From Burkholderiaceae bacterium (GTDB taxonomy: Bacteria > Pseudomonadota > Gammaproteobacteria > Burkholderiales > Burkholderiaceae_C), in contig JAHCKM010000002.1 in assembly GCA_026125795.1 (NCBI GenBank), positions 558,001 through 622,000 on the forward strand: DNA of 64,000 nt. The letters are read 5' to 3'. Shown here one piece after another: positions 46,631 through 55,043 of the stretch. The first letter of the stretch is position 1; each line of letters begins with the position of its first letter. The translations under genes and the position numbers were made by a program. A model generated the notes under the pieces. The model worked only from the letters and a program-made list of their open reading frames with translations, had not been told where the DNA came from and made no database searches.

Positions 46631-46667
46631 GGATCAGTTGATCCTAAAGATGCAATTCCCTTTTGCA
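46631..46667. promoter_or_regulatory. Candidate operators between the LysR gene and prpF
   Basis: Two inverted repeats sit in the divergent interval. GGATCA-GT-TGATCC (46631-46644) is perfect. TGCAA-TTCCCTT-TTGCA (46651-46667) is perfect in its arms with a seven-base spacer and resembles the T-N11-A box of LysR-type regulators. Both could be the regulator's recognition and activation sites. Confidence 0.5.
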
Positions 46668-46690
46668 ATAGGGAGGCCGACCATACGTCC

Positions 46691-48757
46691 ATGAACCGCG
46701 TTGTCCCCTGCGTCCTGATGCGTGCCGGCACGTCGCGCGGACCGTTCTTCCTGCGCGAGTGGCTCCCCGAGGACGACACGGCCCGCGACGAGGCACTGAT
46801 CGGCGCCATCGGCGCATCGGACCTGCTGCAGGTGGATGGCCTGGGCGGCGGCAGCACCCTGACCAGCAAGGTCGCCATCGTCTCGAAGTCGTCGCATCCG
46901 GGCTGCGACGTGGACTACCTGTTCGCCCAGGTGGGCGTCGGCCAGAAATCGGTCGACACGCGGCCCAACTGCGGGAACATGCTGTCGGGCGTGGCGCCGT
47001 TCGCCATCGAGCAGGGGCTGGTCGCCGCGCAGGACGGCGAGACGACGGTGCGCGTGTACAACGTCAACACGCGCTCGCGCATCGACGTGACGGTGCGGAC
47101 GCCGGGCCGTCGCGTCACCTATGACGGCGATACCGGCATCGACGGCGTCGCCGGCACCGCAGCGCCGATCCGGCTGAACTTCCTCGACGCCTGGGGCTCG
47201 GTGACCGGCTCGGTGTTCCCCTCCGGCCAGCGCATCGACGTCATCCACGGACTCGAGGTGACCTGCATCGATGCCGCGATGCCGCTGGTGATCGTGCGTG
47301 CCCGCGACCTCGGTCTCACCGGGCGCGAGATGCCGGCCGACATTGATGCCGATCGTGTGCTGATGGAGCGCCTGGAGGCCCTGCGCTGCGCCGCGGGCGA
47401 AGCCATGGGTCTCGGTGACGTGTCCAACAGCGTCGTGCCCAAGCCCGTGATCGCCAGCGATGGCGACGATGCCGACAGCATCACGTCGCGCTACTTCACG
47501 CCGCGCCGCTGCCATGCCTCGCATGCAGTGACCGGCGCCATCGGCGTCGCCACCGCGTTCGCGCTGCCGGGCACCGTGATCAGCGCCGCATCGGCACGCA
47601 GCGGCGTGCGTGGCATCTCGGTGCTGCATCCGCAAGGGCGCATCGACGTCGAGGTGGCGATCGAAGGCACCGGCGCCGATGCGGGCGTCCAGCGCGCCGC
47701 CTTGGTGCGCACCGCCCGCAAGATCCTGCAGGGCGAGCTGCACATCCCCGACTACGTGTTTTCCAAACTTCCCGAAGGAGACAAAGAGATGAGAAAGCTG
47801 ATCGCGCCCGCCGCCGCTGCGGCGCTCGTCGCCGCGGCGCCGGCAGCGCTGGCCCAGGCCGCCTTCCCGACGAAGACGATCACCATCGTCGTGCCTACGG
47901 CCGCCGGCGGCGGCAACGACGCGATGGCACGCACCATCGCCCAGAAGCTCGGTCCGTTGCTCGGCCAGACCATCATCATCGACAACCGCGCCGGCGCCAA
48001 CGGCTCGATCGCGAGCGAGTTCGTCGCGCGCGCCACGCCGGACGGCCACACGCTGATGTTCGGCTACATCGCCACGCACGCGATGAACCCGGCGCTGCAG
48101 AAGCTGCGCTACGACCCGGTGGCCGATTTCGAGCCGATCGGCATGGTCGGCACGTCGCCCACGCTGATGGTTGCCACGCCGAGTGCGCCGGTGAAGGACG
48201 TGAAGGATCTGGTCGCGCAGCTGAAGGCCAAACCCGACAAGTTCGCCTACGCGTCGGCCGGCAACGGCACCGCGCCGCACTACGCGGCCGAGCTCTTCAA
48301 GCTGAGCGCCGGGGTTTCGATGACCGGCATCCCGTACAAGGGCTCGGCACCCGCGGTGACCGACACGATCGGCGGGCAGACGCAGTTCATGTTCCCAAGC
48401 CTGTTCACTGCCTTGCCGTATGTGAAGAGCGGCAAACTGCGCGCGCTCGGCGTGGCCGGTCCCAAGCGCAGCGCGCTGCTTCCCGACGTGCCGACGCTCA
48501 AGGAAGCCGGCATCGATGGCGTCGACGTCACCCAGTGGTACGGCTTCTTCGCGCCGGCGAAGACACCCCGGCCTGTGATCGAAAAGCTCAACGCGACGAT
48601 CAACCAGGTGCTGAAGGACAAGGAGACCGAGAAGCGCATCGAGGACCACGGCGCCGACGTGGAAACCAGCACGCCCGAACAACTCGGTGCACTCGTGAAG
48701 AGCGAGCTGGCCAAGTGGAAGTCGGTGGTCCAACGGGCCAAGCTCACAGCGGATTGA
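46691..48757 (+). CDS. PrpF-family isomerase reading in frame into a Bug-type binding protein
   Basis: One open frame of 688 codons. Codons 1-366 (46691-47788) are a PrpF/4-oxalomesaconate tautomerase-like enzyme: CVLMRAGTSRGPFFL near the start, the catalytic-Cys motif RPNCGNML (near 97) and HASHAVTGAIGVATAF (about 278). PrpF proteins shift a double bond in acids such as aconitate, 2-methylaconitate or oxalomesaconate. No stop codon separates this from the binding protein that starts at 47789. In the +1 frame a TGA overlaps that ATG, so an ancestral coupled arrangement changed by a frameshift, or a lost stop, is possible. A fusion would put a signal peptide in the middle of the protein. Confidence 0.82.
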   Translation: MNRVVPCVLMRAGTSRGPFFLREWLPEDDTARDEALIGAIGASDLLQVDGLGGGSTLTSKVAIVSKSSHPGCDVDYLFAQVGVGQKSVDTRPNCGNMLSGVAPFAIEQGLVAAQDGETTVRVYNVNTRSRIDVTVRTPGRRVTYDGDTGIDGVAGTAAPIRLNFLDAWGSVTGSVFPSGQRIDVIHGLEVTCIDAAMPLVIVRARDLGLTGREMPADIDADRVLMERLEALRCAAGEAMGLGDVSNSVVPKPVIASDGDDADSITSRYFTPRRCHASHAVTGAIGVATAFALPGTVISAASARSGVRGISVLHPQGRIDVEVAIEGTGADAGVQRAALVRTARKILQGELHIPDYVFSKLPEGDKEMRKLIAPAAAAALVAAAPAALAQAAFPTKTITIVVPTAAGGGNDAMARTIAQKLGPLLGQTIIIDNRAGANGSIASEFVARATPDGHTLMFGYIATHAMNPALQKLRYDPVADFEPIGMVGTSPTLMVATPSAPVKDVKDLVAQLKAKPDKFAYASAGNGTAPHYAAELFKLSAGVSMTGIPYKGSAPAVTDTIGGQTQFMFPSLFTALPYVKSGKLRALGVAGPKRSALLPDVPTLKEAGIDGVDVTQWYGFFAPAKTPRPVIEKLNATINQVLKDKETEKRIEDHGADVETSTPEQLGALVKSELAKWKSVVQRAKLTAD
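47789..48757 (+). CDS. Tripartite tricarboxylate (Bug/TctC) substrate-binding protein
   Basis: 322 residues from an internal ATG preceded by GAAGGAG at a good distance, so it can be translated separately. A signal peptide (MRKLIAPAAAAALVAAAPAALAQA) is cleaved near residue 23. The body is a Bug protein: FPTKTITIVVPTAAGGGNDAMAR, QTIIIDNRAGANGSIAS, TLMFGYIATHAMNPALQ, FAYASAGNGTAPHYAAELF and IPYKGSAPAV. Bug proteins bind carboxylic acids such as citrate or other di/tricarboxylates and are very numerous in Burkholderiales, often without a nearby TctAB, as here. It probably binds the cluster's substrate. Confidence 0.92.
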   Translation: MRKLIAPAAAAALVAAAPAALAQAAFPTKTITIVVPTAAGGGNDAMARTIAQKLGPLLGQTIIIDNRAGANGSIASEFVARATPDGHTLMFGYIATHAMNPALQKLRYDPVADFEPIGMVGTSPTLMVATPSAPVKDVKDLVAQLKAKPDKFAYASAGNGTAPHYAAELFKLSAGVSMTGIPYKGSAPAVTDTIGGQTQFMFPSLFTALPYVKSGKLRALGVAGPKRSALLPDVPTLKEAGIDGVDVTQWYGFFAPAKTPRPVIEKLNATINQVLKDKETEKRIEDHGADVETSTPEQLGALVKSELAKWKSVVQRAKLTAD

Positions 48758-48868
48758 TTCGCCGGCGAAGGAGCAGCAACAACGAGACCGGCCGCCAGTC
48801 CACAGGATACGACGCCGGCTTCCGCCATATCCTTCGATCCGACGCATCGGCCAAACGGAACCACCCCC

Positions 48869-49717
48869 ATGAGCGAACTCCAGGACTGGATCGGACGCAC
48901 CGAGTCGCGCGACGACCTCGTCACCCCCGCACCGGTGCTCGCACTGAACGCCACGCTGGACCGCGAGCCCGTCGAGGCGCCTGCGGGAACCGCGCTGCCG
49001 CCGCTGTGGCACTGGCTGTACTTTCTGCCCGTGCACCGGCAAAGCGAGATCGGCGCCGACGGCCATGCCAAGCGCGGCGGCTTCCTGCCGCCGGTGCCGC
49101 TGCCGCGCCGCATGTGGGCGGGCAGCCAACTCGAGTTCAAGTCGCCGGTGCGGGTGGGTGACCGGATCACGCGCAGCAGCACGATCACCGACGTGAGCCA
49201 GAAGGACGGGCGCAGCGGCACACTGGTGTTCGTCAAGGTGCGCCACGAGCTGCGCTGCAACGGCGGGCCTGAGCCAGCCATCGTGGAGTTCCACGACATC
49301 GTCTACCGCGCGGCGAGGCAGCCCGGTGACGTCGAGCCGCCGCCGCAGCGCGCAGAAACCAGCGCGGCCTGGCAGCGCGTGATCGTGCCCGACGACGTGC
49401 TGCTGTTTCGCTACTCGGCGCTCACGTTCAACGGCCACCGCATCCACTACGACCGCAAGTACGTGACCGAGGTGGAAGGCTATCCCGGCCTGGTCGTGCA
49501 CGGCCCGCTGATCGCCACGCTGCTGATGGACCTGTTGCGCCGCCACGCACCCGACGCCGACGTCGCTGCGTTCCGGTTCAAGGCCGTGCGGCCGACATTC
49601 GACCTGAACCCGTTTCGCGTGAATGGCCAGATCCAGCCGGACGGCAAGACCGTGAAGCTGTGGGCCCAGGACCACGAAGGCTGGCTCACCATGGACGCCG
49701 TGGCGACGCTGCGCTGA
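48869..49717 (+). CDS. MaoC/FAS1-type hydratase, mesaconyl-C4-CoA hydratase-like
   Basis: 282 residues. Two hot-dog halves: an N-terminal MaoC-like domain (GGFLPPVPLPRRMWAGSQLEF, VGDRITRSSTITDV) and a C-terminal one with FRYSALTFNGHRIHYD and YPGLVVHGPLIATLLMDLL, where the His-Asp pair hydrates a CoA-linked double bond. This matches mesaconyl-C4-CoA / 3-methylfumaryl-CoA hydratase-type enzymes that make citramalyl-CoA. It is cytosolic. It follows the binding protein and is 13 bases before the CoA-transferase. The substrate is inferred from the neighbours. Confidence 0.86.
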   Translation: MSELQDWIGRTESRDDLVTPAPVLALNATLDREPVEAPAGTALPPLWHWLYFLPVHRQSEIGADGHAKRGGFLPPVPLPRRMWAGSQLEFKSPVRVGDRITRSSTITDVSQKDGRSGTLVFVKVRHELRCNGGPEPAIVEFHDIVYRAARQPGDVEPPPQRAETSAAWQRVIVPDDVLLFRYSALTFNGHRIHYDRKYVTEVEGYPGLVVHGPLIATLLMDLLRRHAPDADVAAFRFKAVRPTFDLNPFRVNGQIQPDGKTVKLWAQDHEGWLTMDAVATLR

Positions 49718-49730
49718 AAAGGTGCCTTCG

Positions 49731-50912
49731 ATGCAACCGCTGAAGGGACTCACCGTCGTCACGCTCGAGCATGCGATCGCCGCACCGTTCGCCACGCGCC
49801 AGCTCGCCGACCTGGGCGCACGTGTCATCAAGATCGAGCGCCCCGGAACCGGCGACTTCGCGCGCGGCTACGACGCCCGGGTGCGCGGCCTCGCGTCGCA
49901 CTTTGTCTGGACCAACCGCAGCAAGGAGAGCCTCACGCTCGACGTGAAGCACCCCGAAGCCGCCAGGGTGCTCGAGCGCCTGGTGCTGGAGAAGGCCGAT
50001 GTCGTGGTGCAGAACCTCGCGCCCGGCGCCGCCGCGCGCCTCGGCCTGGGATACGACGCGCTGTCGGCGAAGAAACCGTCGCTCATCGTCTGCGACATCT
50101 CGGGCTACGGCGCCGACGGACCCTACCGCGACAAGAAAGCGTACGACCTGCTGATCCAGAGCGAGGCCGGGTTCGTGTCGGTCACCGGCACGCCCGACGA
50201 GCCGTGCAAGGCGGGCCCATCGATCGCCGACATCGCCGCCGGCATGTACGCCTACACCCACATCCTCGCCGCGCTGCTGCAGCGCGCGCAGAGCGGGCGC
50301 GGCCAGCACATCGACATCTCGATGCTCGAGTCGCTCGCCGAGTGGACCAGCTATCCGCTGTACTACGCGTTCGACGGCGCGCCGCCGCCGCCGCGCACCG
50401 GCGCGGCCCACGCCACCATCTACCCCTACGGCCCGTTTCCCACCGGCGCCGATGGCGGCAGCGTGATGCTCGGCCTGCAGAACGAGCGCGAGTGGGTCAA
50501 CTTCTGCGAGCGGGTGCTGCTGCGCCCGGAGCTGGCCCGCGACGCGCGTTTTGCGGGCAACGCCCAGCGTGTGGCTGAGCGCACCGCGCTGCGTGAGATC
50601 ATCGTCGAGGCGTTCGCGCCGTTGACCGCGCCGGAGGTCGTGCAGCGACTGGAGGCGGCACAGATCGCCAATGCGCGCGTCAACACGATGCGCGAGGTGT
50701 GGGAACACCCGCAGCTGAAGGCACGCAAGCGCTGGCGCGAGGTCGGCTCGCCTGTTGGGCCGCTGCCGGCGATGCTGCCGCCGGGAACCTGGGACGAGGA
50801 ACCGCGCATGGACCCGGTGCCTGCGCTCGGCGAACATACCGACGCGATCCTCGAGGAGCTTGGCATCGACGCCGAGGGAGTCCGCGAGCTGCGCGCGGCG
50901 GAGGCGATCTGA
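49731..50912 (+). CDS. CaiB/BaiF (family III) CoA-transferase
   Basis: 393 residues. Family III CoA-transferases move CoA between acids through a mixed anhydride on an Asp. Seen are KGLTVVTLEHAIAAPFATRQLADLGARVIKIERP at the start, TNRSKESLTLDVKHPE, and the catalytic region SLIVCDISGYGADGPYRDKKAYDLLIQSEAG (Asp in KAYDLL). The length suits the family. Likely job: activate the carboxylic acid imported by the cluster, as succinyl-CoA:itaconate or citramalate transferases do. The ATG at 49731 has AAAGG upstream; GTG at 49722 is an alternative. It is followed by 605 bases of repeat sequence before the lyase gene. Confidence 0.92.
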   Translation: MQPLKGLTVVTLEHAIAAPFATRQLADLGARVIKIERPGTGDFARGYDARVRGLASHFVWTNRSKESLTLDVKHPEAARVLERLVLEKADVVVQNLAPGAAARLGLGYDALSAKKPSLIVCDISGYGADGPYRDKKAYDLLIQSEAGFVSVTGTPDEPCKAGPSIADIAAGMYAYTHILAALLQRAQSGRGQHIDISMLESLAEWTSYPLYYAFDGAPPPPRTGAAHATIYPYGPFPTGADGGSVMLGLQNEREWVNFCERVLLRPELARDARFAGNAQRVAERTALREIIVEAFAPLTAPEVVQRLEAAQIANARVNTMREVWEHPQLKARKRWREVGSPVGPLPAMLPPGTWDEEPRMDPVPALGEHTDAILEELGIDAEGVRELRAAEAI

Positions 50913-50940
50913 CATGGAATCTCAGCAGTCACTTCGGCGT

Positions 50941-51189
50941 GGTGCGCGGCGCGGCGGGCGGTACCCGGTAGCGGCTCCTGCTGTCGCGGTCGGCGCTGCG
51001 CGCCGACTGCGCTGCGGTGCTCGTGCCACGAGGGCGGCTGCGATGCCGCTCGCAGCGGCCCTGAACGGGCCGCCGCTTCATGGCTTCTCGCCGGTCCGTC
51101 GCCTGCGGCGCCGGACTTCCCCTCGTGCCACTGCGCTCCTCGCCGCGCCACAAGTCGCCGCCACCGGGTACCGCCCACCGCGCAGCACC
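50941..51189. repeat. Inverted-repeat element 1 (long-armed hairpin)
   Basis: Left arm 50941-50974 and right arm 51158-51189 are reverse complements over about 32 bases; the GGGCGGTACCCGGT core is perfect, and there is one two-base gap and three mismatches. The interior holds further small palindromes, such as CTCGTGCCACGAG. No coding potential is convincing. The element has the look of a non-autonomous mobile or REP-like structure. Confidence 0.65.
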
Positions 51190-51223
51190 GCTCGTGGTGT
51201 TCGTCGAGGAATACCTCGGTGGT

Positions 51224-51473
51224 GCGGCAAAGCCGGGGTCGGGTGTGCGCCGGCAGCGACATCTGCGGCGCCGAGGACCGCAGAGCGCATGGCCGCGCGC
51301 GCGCAGCGCGCGCTTCAACCTCTGACTCGCGTCGACTGTCCGACCACAGCGAACGCAGTGAGCGGCGGGAGTTTCGACGCGGGCCATGCGATCGAGGACC
51401 GCAGGGAACCCCTCGCGCAGCGAGGGGCTGCCGCAGCCGAGCGCCGGCGCACACCCGGCCGCGGCTTTGCGCG
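51224..51473. repeat. Inverted-repeat element 2 (long-armed hairpin)
   Basis: Left arm 51224-51254 and right arm 51443-51473 share CGGGTGTGCGCCGGC and GCAAAGCCG in inverted order. Inside are GAGGACCGCAG at 51273-51283 and again near 51391-51401, GCGCATGGCC and its inverted partner, and a CCCCTCGCGCAGCGAGGGG hairpin. Its size (250 bp) and arm spacing (188 bp) almost equal those of element 1. The interval 50913-51517 holds no gene I can support. Confidence 0.65.
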
Positions 51474-51517
51474 CTCGATCCCAACCGGAGTTTCGTGCGT
51501 CGCGATGAGACACTGAC

Positions 51518-52333
51518 ATGGACCCTCGCACCTACCTCTTCGTGCCCGGCAACCGCCCCGAGCGCTTTGCCAAGGCGCTCGCCAGCGGTGCCGATGCGGT
51601 CGTGCTCGACCTCGAGGACGCGGTTGCGCCGGAGGCCAAGGGCGCGGCGCGCGACGCCATCGCCCAGTGGTCGCGCGAGGCTGACGATGCAGACCGCGCG
51701 CGCATCGTCGTGCGCATCAACGACGCGCATTCCAGCTCTTTCGCCGACGACCTGCGCCTGCTGCGCGATGCGCGCATCGCGGCGGTGATGCTGCCCAAGG
51801 CGGAGTCTGCCGCGCAGGTGCAAGCGGTGCGGGCCGCCGCGCCCGCAGCGGGCGTGCTGGCGCTGATCGAGAGCGCACGCGGCATCGTGCAGGCGCACCA
51901 GGTGGCTGAAGCCGACGGCGTGGTGCGCCTGGTCTTCGGCACGCTCGACTACGCGCTCGATCTCGACCTCGACATCGTCGACAGCCCCGAGGGCCTGTCG
52001 TACGCGGCCGGCGTGCTTGCGGTGGCGTCGCGCGTCGCAGGGCTCGCGGCGCCGGTGGCCGGTGTCACGCCGCAGCTCGACGACGAGCAGCGCCTGCTGG
52101 CCGACCTGGCGTGGTCGCGCCGCCACGGCTTTGGCGCCAAGCTTTGCATTCATCCGCGCCAGGTGGCGCCCATCCATGCCGCCTTGGCGCCCAGTGCGCA
52201 AGCCATCGAGTGGGCGCGGCGTGTGCTCGCCGCCGAGTCCGCATCACCCGGTGCCGCCCAACTCGACGGCCGAATGATCGACCGCCCCGTGGTGCTGCAG
52301 GCGCAGCGCACGCTCCGGCGCGCCGAGCGCTGA
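51518..52333 (+). CDS. HpcH/HpaI-family CitE-like lyase
   Basis: 271 residues with a TIM-barrel pattern: RTYLFVPGNRPERFAKALASGADAVVLDLEDAVAP at the start (Glu/Asp for Mg2+), ARIVVRIND, VMLPKAESAAQVQ, LALIESARGIVQA (Glu) and FGTLDYALDLDLD. CitE-like enzymes cleave acyl-CoAs such as citramalyl-CoA, malyl-CoA or citryl-CoA. After a CoA-transferase and a mesaconyl-CoA-type hydratase, the likely reaction is cleavage of a citramalyl-CoA-like thioester into acetyl-CoA and pyruvate; that is inference. The start is the first ATG of the conserved region; the ribosome site is weak. Confidence 0.9.
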   Translation: MDPRTYLFVPGNRPERFAKALASGADAVVLDLEDAVAPEAKGAARDAIAQWSREADDADRARIVVRINDAHSSSFADDLRLLRDARIAAVMLPKAESAAQVQAVRAAAPAAGVLALIESARGIVQAHQVAEADGVVRLVFGTLDYALDLDLDIVDSPEGLSYAAGVLAVASRVAGLAAPVAGVTPQLDDEQRLLADLAWSRRHGFGAKLCIHPRQVAPIHAALAPSAQAIEWARRVLAAESASPGAAQLDGRMIDRPVVLQAQRTLRRAER

Positions 52334-52361
52334 ACCCACCTCTTTCAGGAAAGAAGCCGCC

Positions 52362-53708
52362 GTGCCCGCCACCATCATCGACTCCGCCATCTTCCAAGGC
52401 ATCTTCTCCAGCGACGAGATGCGCCAGGTGTGGTCCGACGAAAACCGCACGCAGAAGTACCTCGACATTGAGGCCGCGCTCGCCAAGGTGCAGGGCCGCC
52501 TCAGCGTGATCCCGCAGGAGGCGGCCGACGAGATCGTCAGCCACTGCACGCTCGAGCAGATCGACATGGCCAAGCTGCGCCAGCAGACCGAGCGCATCGG
52601 GTATCCGATCCTCGGCGTGGTGTCGCAGCTCAACGCGTTGTGCCGCGACAAGCTCGGCGAGTACTGCCATTGGGGCGCCACGACGCAGGACATCACCGAC
52701 ACCGCCACCGTGCTGCAGATCCGCGAGGCGCTGGCTATCGTCGAACGCGAGCTGGCGGCCATCTCCGCAGCGATGGCACGCCATGCCAAGGCGCACCGCG
52801 ACACGCCGATGATCGGCCGCAGCAACCTGCAGCAGGCGATTCCGGTGACCTTCGGCTACAAGATGGCCGGCCTGTTGTCGGCGATCGAGCGCCATCGCGA
52901 GCGGCTGGCGCAGCTCAAGGAGCGCGTGCTCGTCGGCGAGTTCGCCGGCGCGGCCGGCACGCTGGCCTCGCTGCAGCAAGCCGCAATGGAGACGCAGGCC
53001 GGCTTGTGCGCCGAGCTCGGACTGAAGCAACCGCTGATCGCCTGGCACACCATCCGCGACAACATCGCCGAAGTCGGCGCCTTTCTCGGCCTGGTGGGCG
53101 GCACGCTCGGCAAGCTGAGCATGGACGTCAAGCTGATGATGCAGACCGAGGTCGGCGAGGTCTACGAGCCGTTCGCGCACGGCCGGGGCTCCTCCAGCAC
53201 CATGCCGCAGAAGCGCAATCCGATCTCCAGCTGCTACATCCATGCCGCGATCTCGGTCGTGCGCCAACACGCGGCCGCGCTGATGGACGCGATGGTCGCC
53301 GACCACGAGCGCTCCACCGGCCCGTGGGAGATCGAATGGATCGTGCTGCCCGAGGCGTTCTGCCTGATGGCCGGCGCGCTGAAACAATCGCGCTTCGTGC
53401 TCGAAGGGCTGGAGGTCGACGCGAGGGCGATGCGTCGCAACATCGACCTGACCCACGGCCTGGTGATGAGCGAGGCGGTGATGATGGGCCTGGGCCCGCA
53501 CATCGGGCGCGAGTACGCGCACGACCTGGTCTACGACATCTGCCGCGCGGCGGTGAAGGAGCAGCGCCCGCTTCTCGACCTGTTGGCCGAGCACCCGGAG
53601 ATCAAGCGCCACCTCGACCGTGCCGCGCTCGCGAAGCTGTGCGATCCGGCCAACTACCTGGGCCAATCGGGGGTGATGGTCGACCGCGTGCTCGCCACGC
53701 TGCACTGA
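52362..53708 (+). CDS. Fumarase/aspartase-superfamily lyase (PcaB/adenylosuccinate-lyase-like)
   Basis: 448 residues from a GTG with CAGGAAAG upstream. The superfamily signature GSSTMPQKRNP lies near residue 279 and the general-base region HWGATTQDITDT near 105; both are intact. The family includes 3-carboxy-cis,cis-muconate cycloisomerase, adenylosuccinate lyase and lyases that release fumarate from substituted succinates. The overall form is closest to the PcaB-like branch used in catabolism. It lies 28 bases after the CitE-like gene and is probably cotranscribed. A role in splitting or isomerising the cluster's starting acid is likely, but the substrate is not known. Confidence 0.9.
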   Translation: MPATIIDSAIFQGIFSSDEMRQVWSDENRTQKYLDIEAALAKVQGRLSVIPQEAADEIVSHCTLEQIDMAKLRQQTERIGYPILGVVSQLNALCRDKLGEYCHWGATTQDITDTATVLQIREALAIVERELAAISAAMARHAKAHRDTPMIGRSNLQQAIPVTFGYKMAGLLSAIERHRERLAQLKERVLVGEFAGAAGTLASLQQAAMETQAGLCAELGLKQPLIAWHTIRDNIAEVGAFLGLVGGTLGKLSMDVKLMMQTEVGEVYEPFAHGRGSSSTMPQKRNPISSCYIHAAISVVRQHAAALMDAMVADHERSTGPWEIEWIVLPEAFCLMAGALKQSRFVLEGLEVDARAMRRNIDLTHGLVMSEAVMMGLGPHIGREYAHDLVYDICRAAVKEQRPLLDLLAEHPEIKRHLDRAALAKLCDPANYLGQSGVMVDRVLATLH

Positions 53709-53863
53709 GGCCCACGACTCGCCACGCGCCGGCTGCATCTGGCGCCTGGCGCCCGGCGTTTCGCGGCGCCGCGCTGCAGCCTGTCGCCTGCCTGTGCCGG
53801 CATGCCGCGATCGTGACGACACTGCGGCCATCGACCCCCTTCTTGCGGGTCGCGGAGTACGGA

Positions 53864-54949
53864 ATGTCGTCAATCTCGCAGGGCCGCACGCATGTCCAGA
53901 GGCTCGCCGCCGCGTGGCTGCTGGCCGCATGCGCCCCCCTCACCGCCAGCGCGCAGGTGGGCATGGCCCGTGCCGAACTGGCCGGCTTGCCGGTGACCCT
54001 GATCTACCCCACCGCCGAGTCCGCGACGCGTCTGGTGCAAGGCAGCTTCGAGATCGACGTGGCCGTGGGCGCGGCGCCCGCGCCGGGCCCGCACCGGCTG
54101 GTGGTGATGTCGCACGGCACGGGCGGGAGTGCGCTGTCGGACCACACGTTGGCCGCCACGCTGGCGCGCGCCGGCTTCGTCGTGGCGCAGCCGCGGCATG
54201 CCGGCGACAACCATGTCGACGCCTCCAAGGCCGGGCCTGCCGCCTGGGCCACGCGGCCGCGCGAGATCAGCGCGGTGATCGATGCGCTGGCCGCCAGCCC
54301 CACTTGGCAGCCGCTGCTGCAGCTGGACAAGGTGGGCGTGCACGGCATGTCGGCCGGTGGGGGGACGGCGCTGGTGATGGCCGGTGCGCGCTGGCGCGTG
54401 CTGGACCTGGCCCGCCACTGCGCCGCACACGCCGATGAAGACCTCGGCTTCTGCTTCAACGGCACGGCCAGCCCCGCCGCACGCGCCGAGCGCAGGGCCA
54501 GCTTTGAACGAGCGCGCGGCGCACCCGAGATCTTCCTGCCCAGCCACGTCACCCAGTGGCATGGTGGACGCGAAGGCGCCGACCCCCGGCCCGACCCCCG
54601 TGTGGCCGCGGTCAGCGCGGCCGTGCCGGTGGCGGCGATCTTCACGCCGGAAAGCCTGGCCGCGATCCGCATCCCGGTGGCCATCGTCGGCGCCAGCCGC
54701 GACCAGAACCTGCTGCCCGCCTTCCACAGCCAGCGCGTGCTGATGAACTGCGGTGCCTGCGTGGGTCTGGACGAGTTGCGCGGCGCCGGACACTTCGATC
54801 TGCTGGCACCGTGGCCGTCGGACGTGGCGCAGCGCGTGGGTGCCGCGCAGGTCCGTGGCGGACTTCCCGAGCCCGACTTCGATCCGAGGCTGCGTCAGGC
54901 GGCGTTCGACAAGATCGTTGCCTTCTTCGATCGCATGCTGCGGCCGTAG
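53864..54949 (+). CDS. Exported alpha/beta hydrolase (dienelactone-hydrolase-like)
   Basis: 361 residues. A signal peptide (about residues 8-32, RLAAAWLLAACAPLTASAQ) directs export. The hydrolase fold shows HRLVVMSHGTGGSALSDHTLA (oxyanion region), the nucleophile elbow HGMSAGGGTAL (Ser near 163), an Asp in VGASRDQNLLP and the His in LRGAGHFDLLAP. Such proteins hydrolyse esters or lactones; the substrate is unknown. Six Cys may form disulfides in the periplasm. It lies 155 bases after the lyase gene on the same strand and may be outside the acid-catabolism cluster. Confidence 0.83.
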   Translation: MSSISQGRTHVQRLAAAWLLAACAPLTASAQVGMARAELAGLPVTLIYPTAESATRLVQGSFEIDVAVGAAPAPGPHRLVVMSHGTGGSALSDHTLAATLARAGFVVAQPRHAGDNHVDASKAGPAAWATRPREISAVIDALAASPTWQPLLQLDKVGVHGMSAGGGTALVMAGARWRVLDLARHCAAHADEDLGFCFNGTASPAARAERRASFERARGAPEIFLPSHVTQWHGGREGADPRPDPRVAAVSAAVPVAAIFTPESLAAIRIPVAIVGASRDQNLLPAFHSQRVLMNCGACVGLDELRGAGHFDLLAPWPSDVAQRVGAAQVRGGLPEPDFDPRLRQAAFDKIVAFFDRMLRP

Positions 54950-55043
54950 CCGTGGCAGGCGGTCTCACACAGCGGCATGTGCGGTGGAGCGCTCAGCCCG
55001 CAGCCGGTGCGCCCATCGCAACCGCGCCGTGAGCTGGCTCGAC

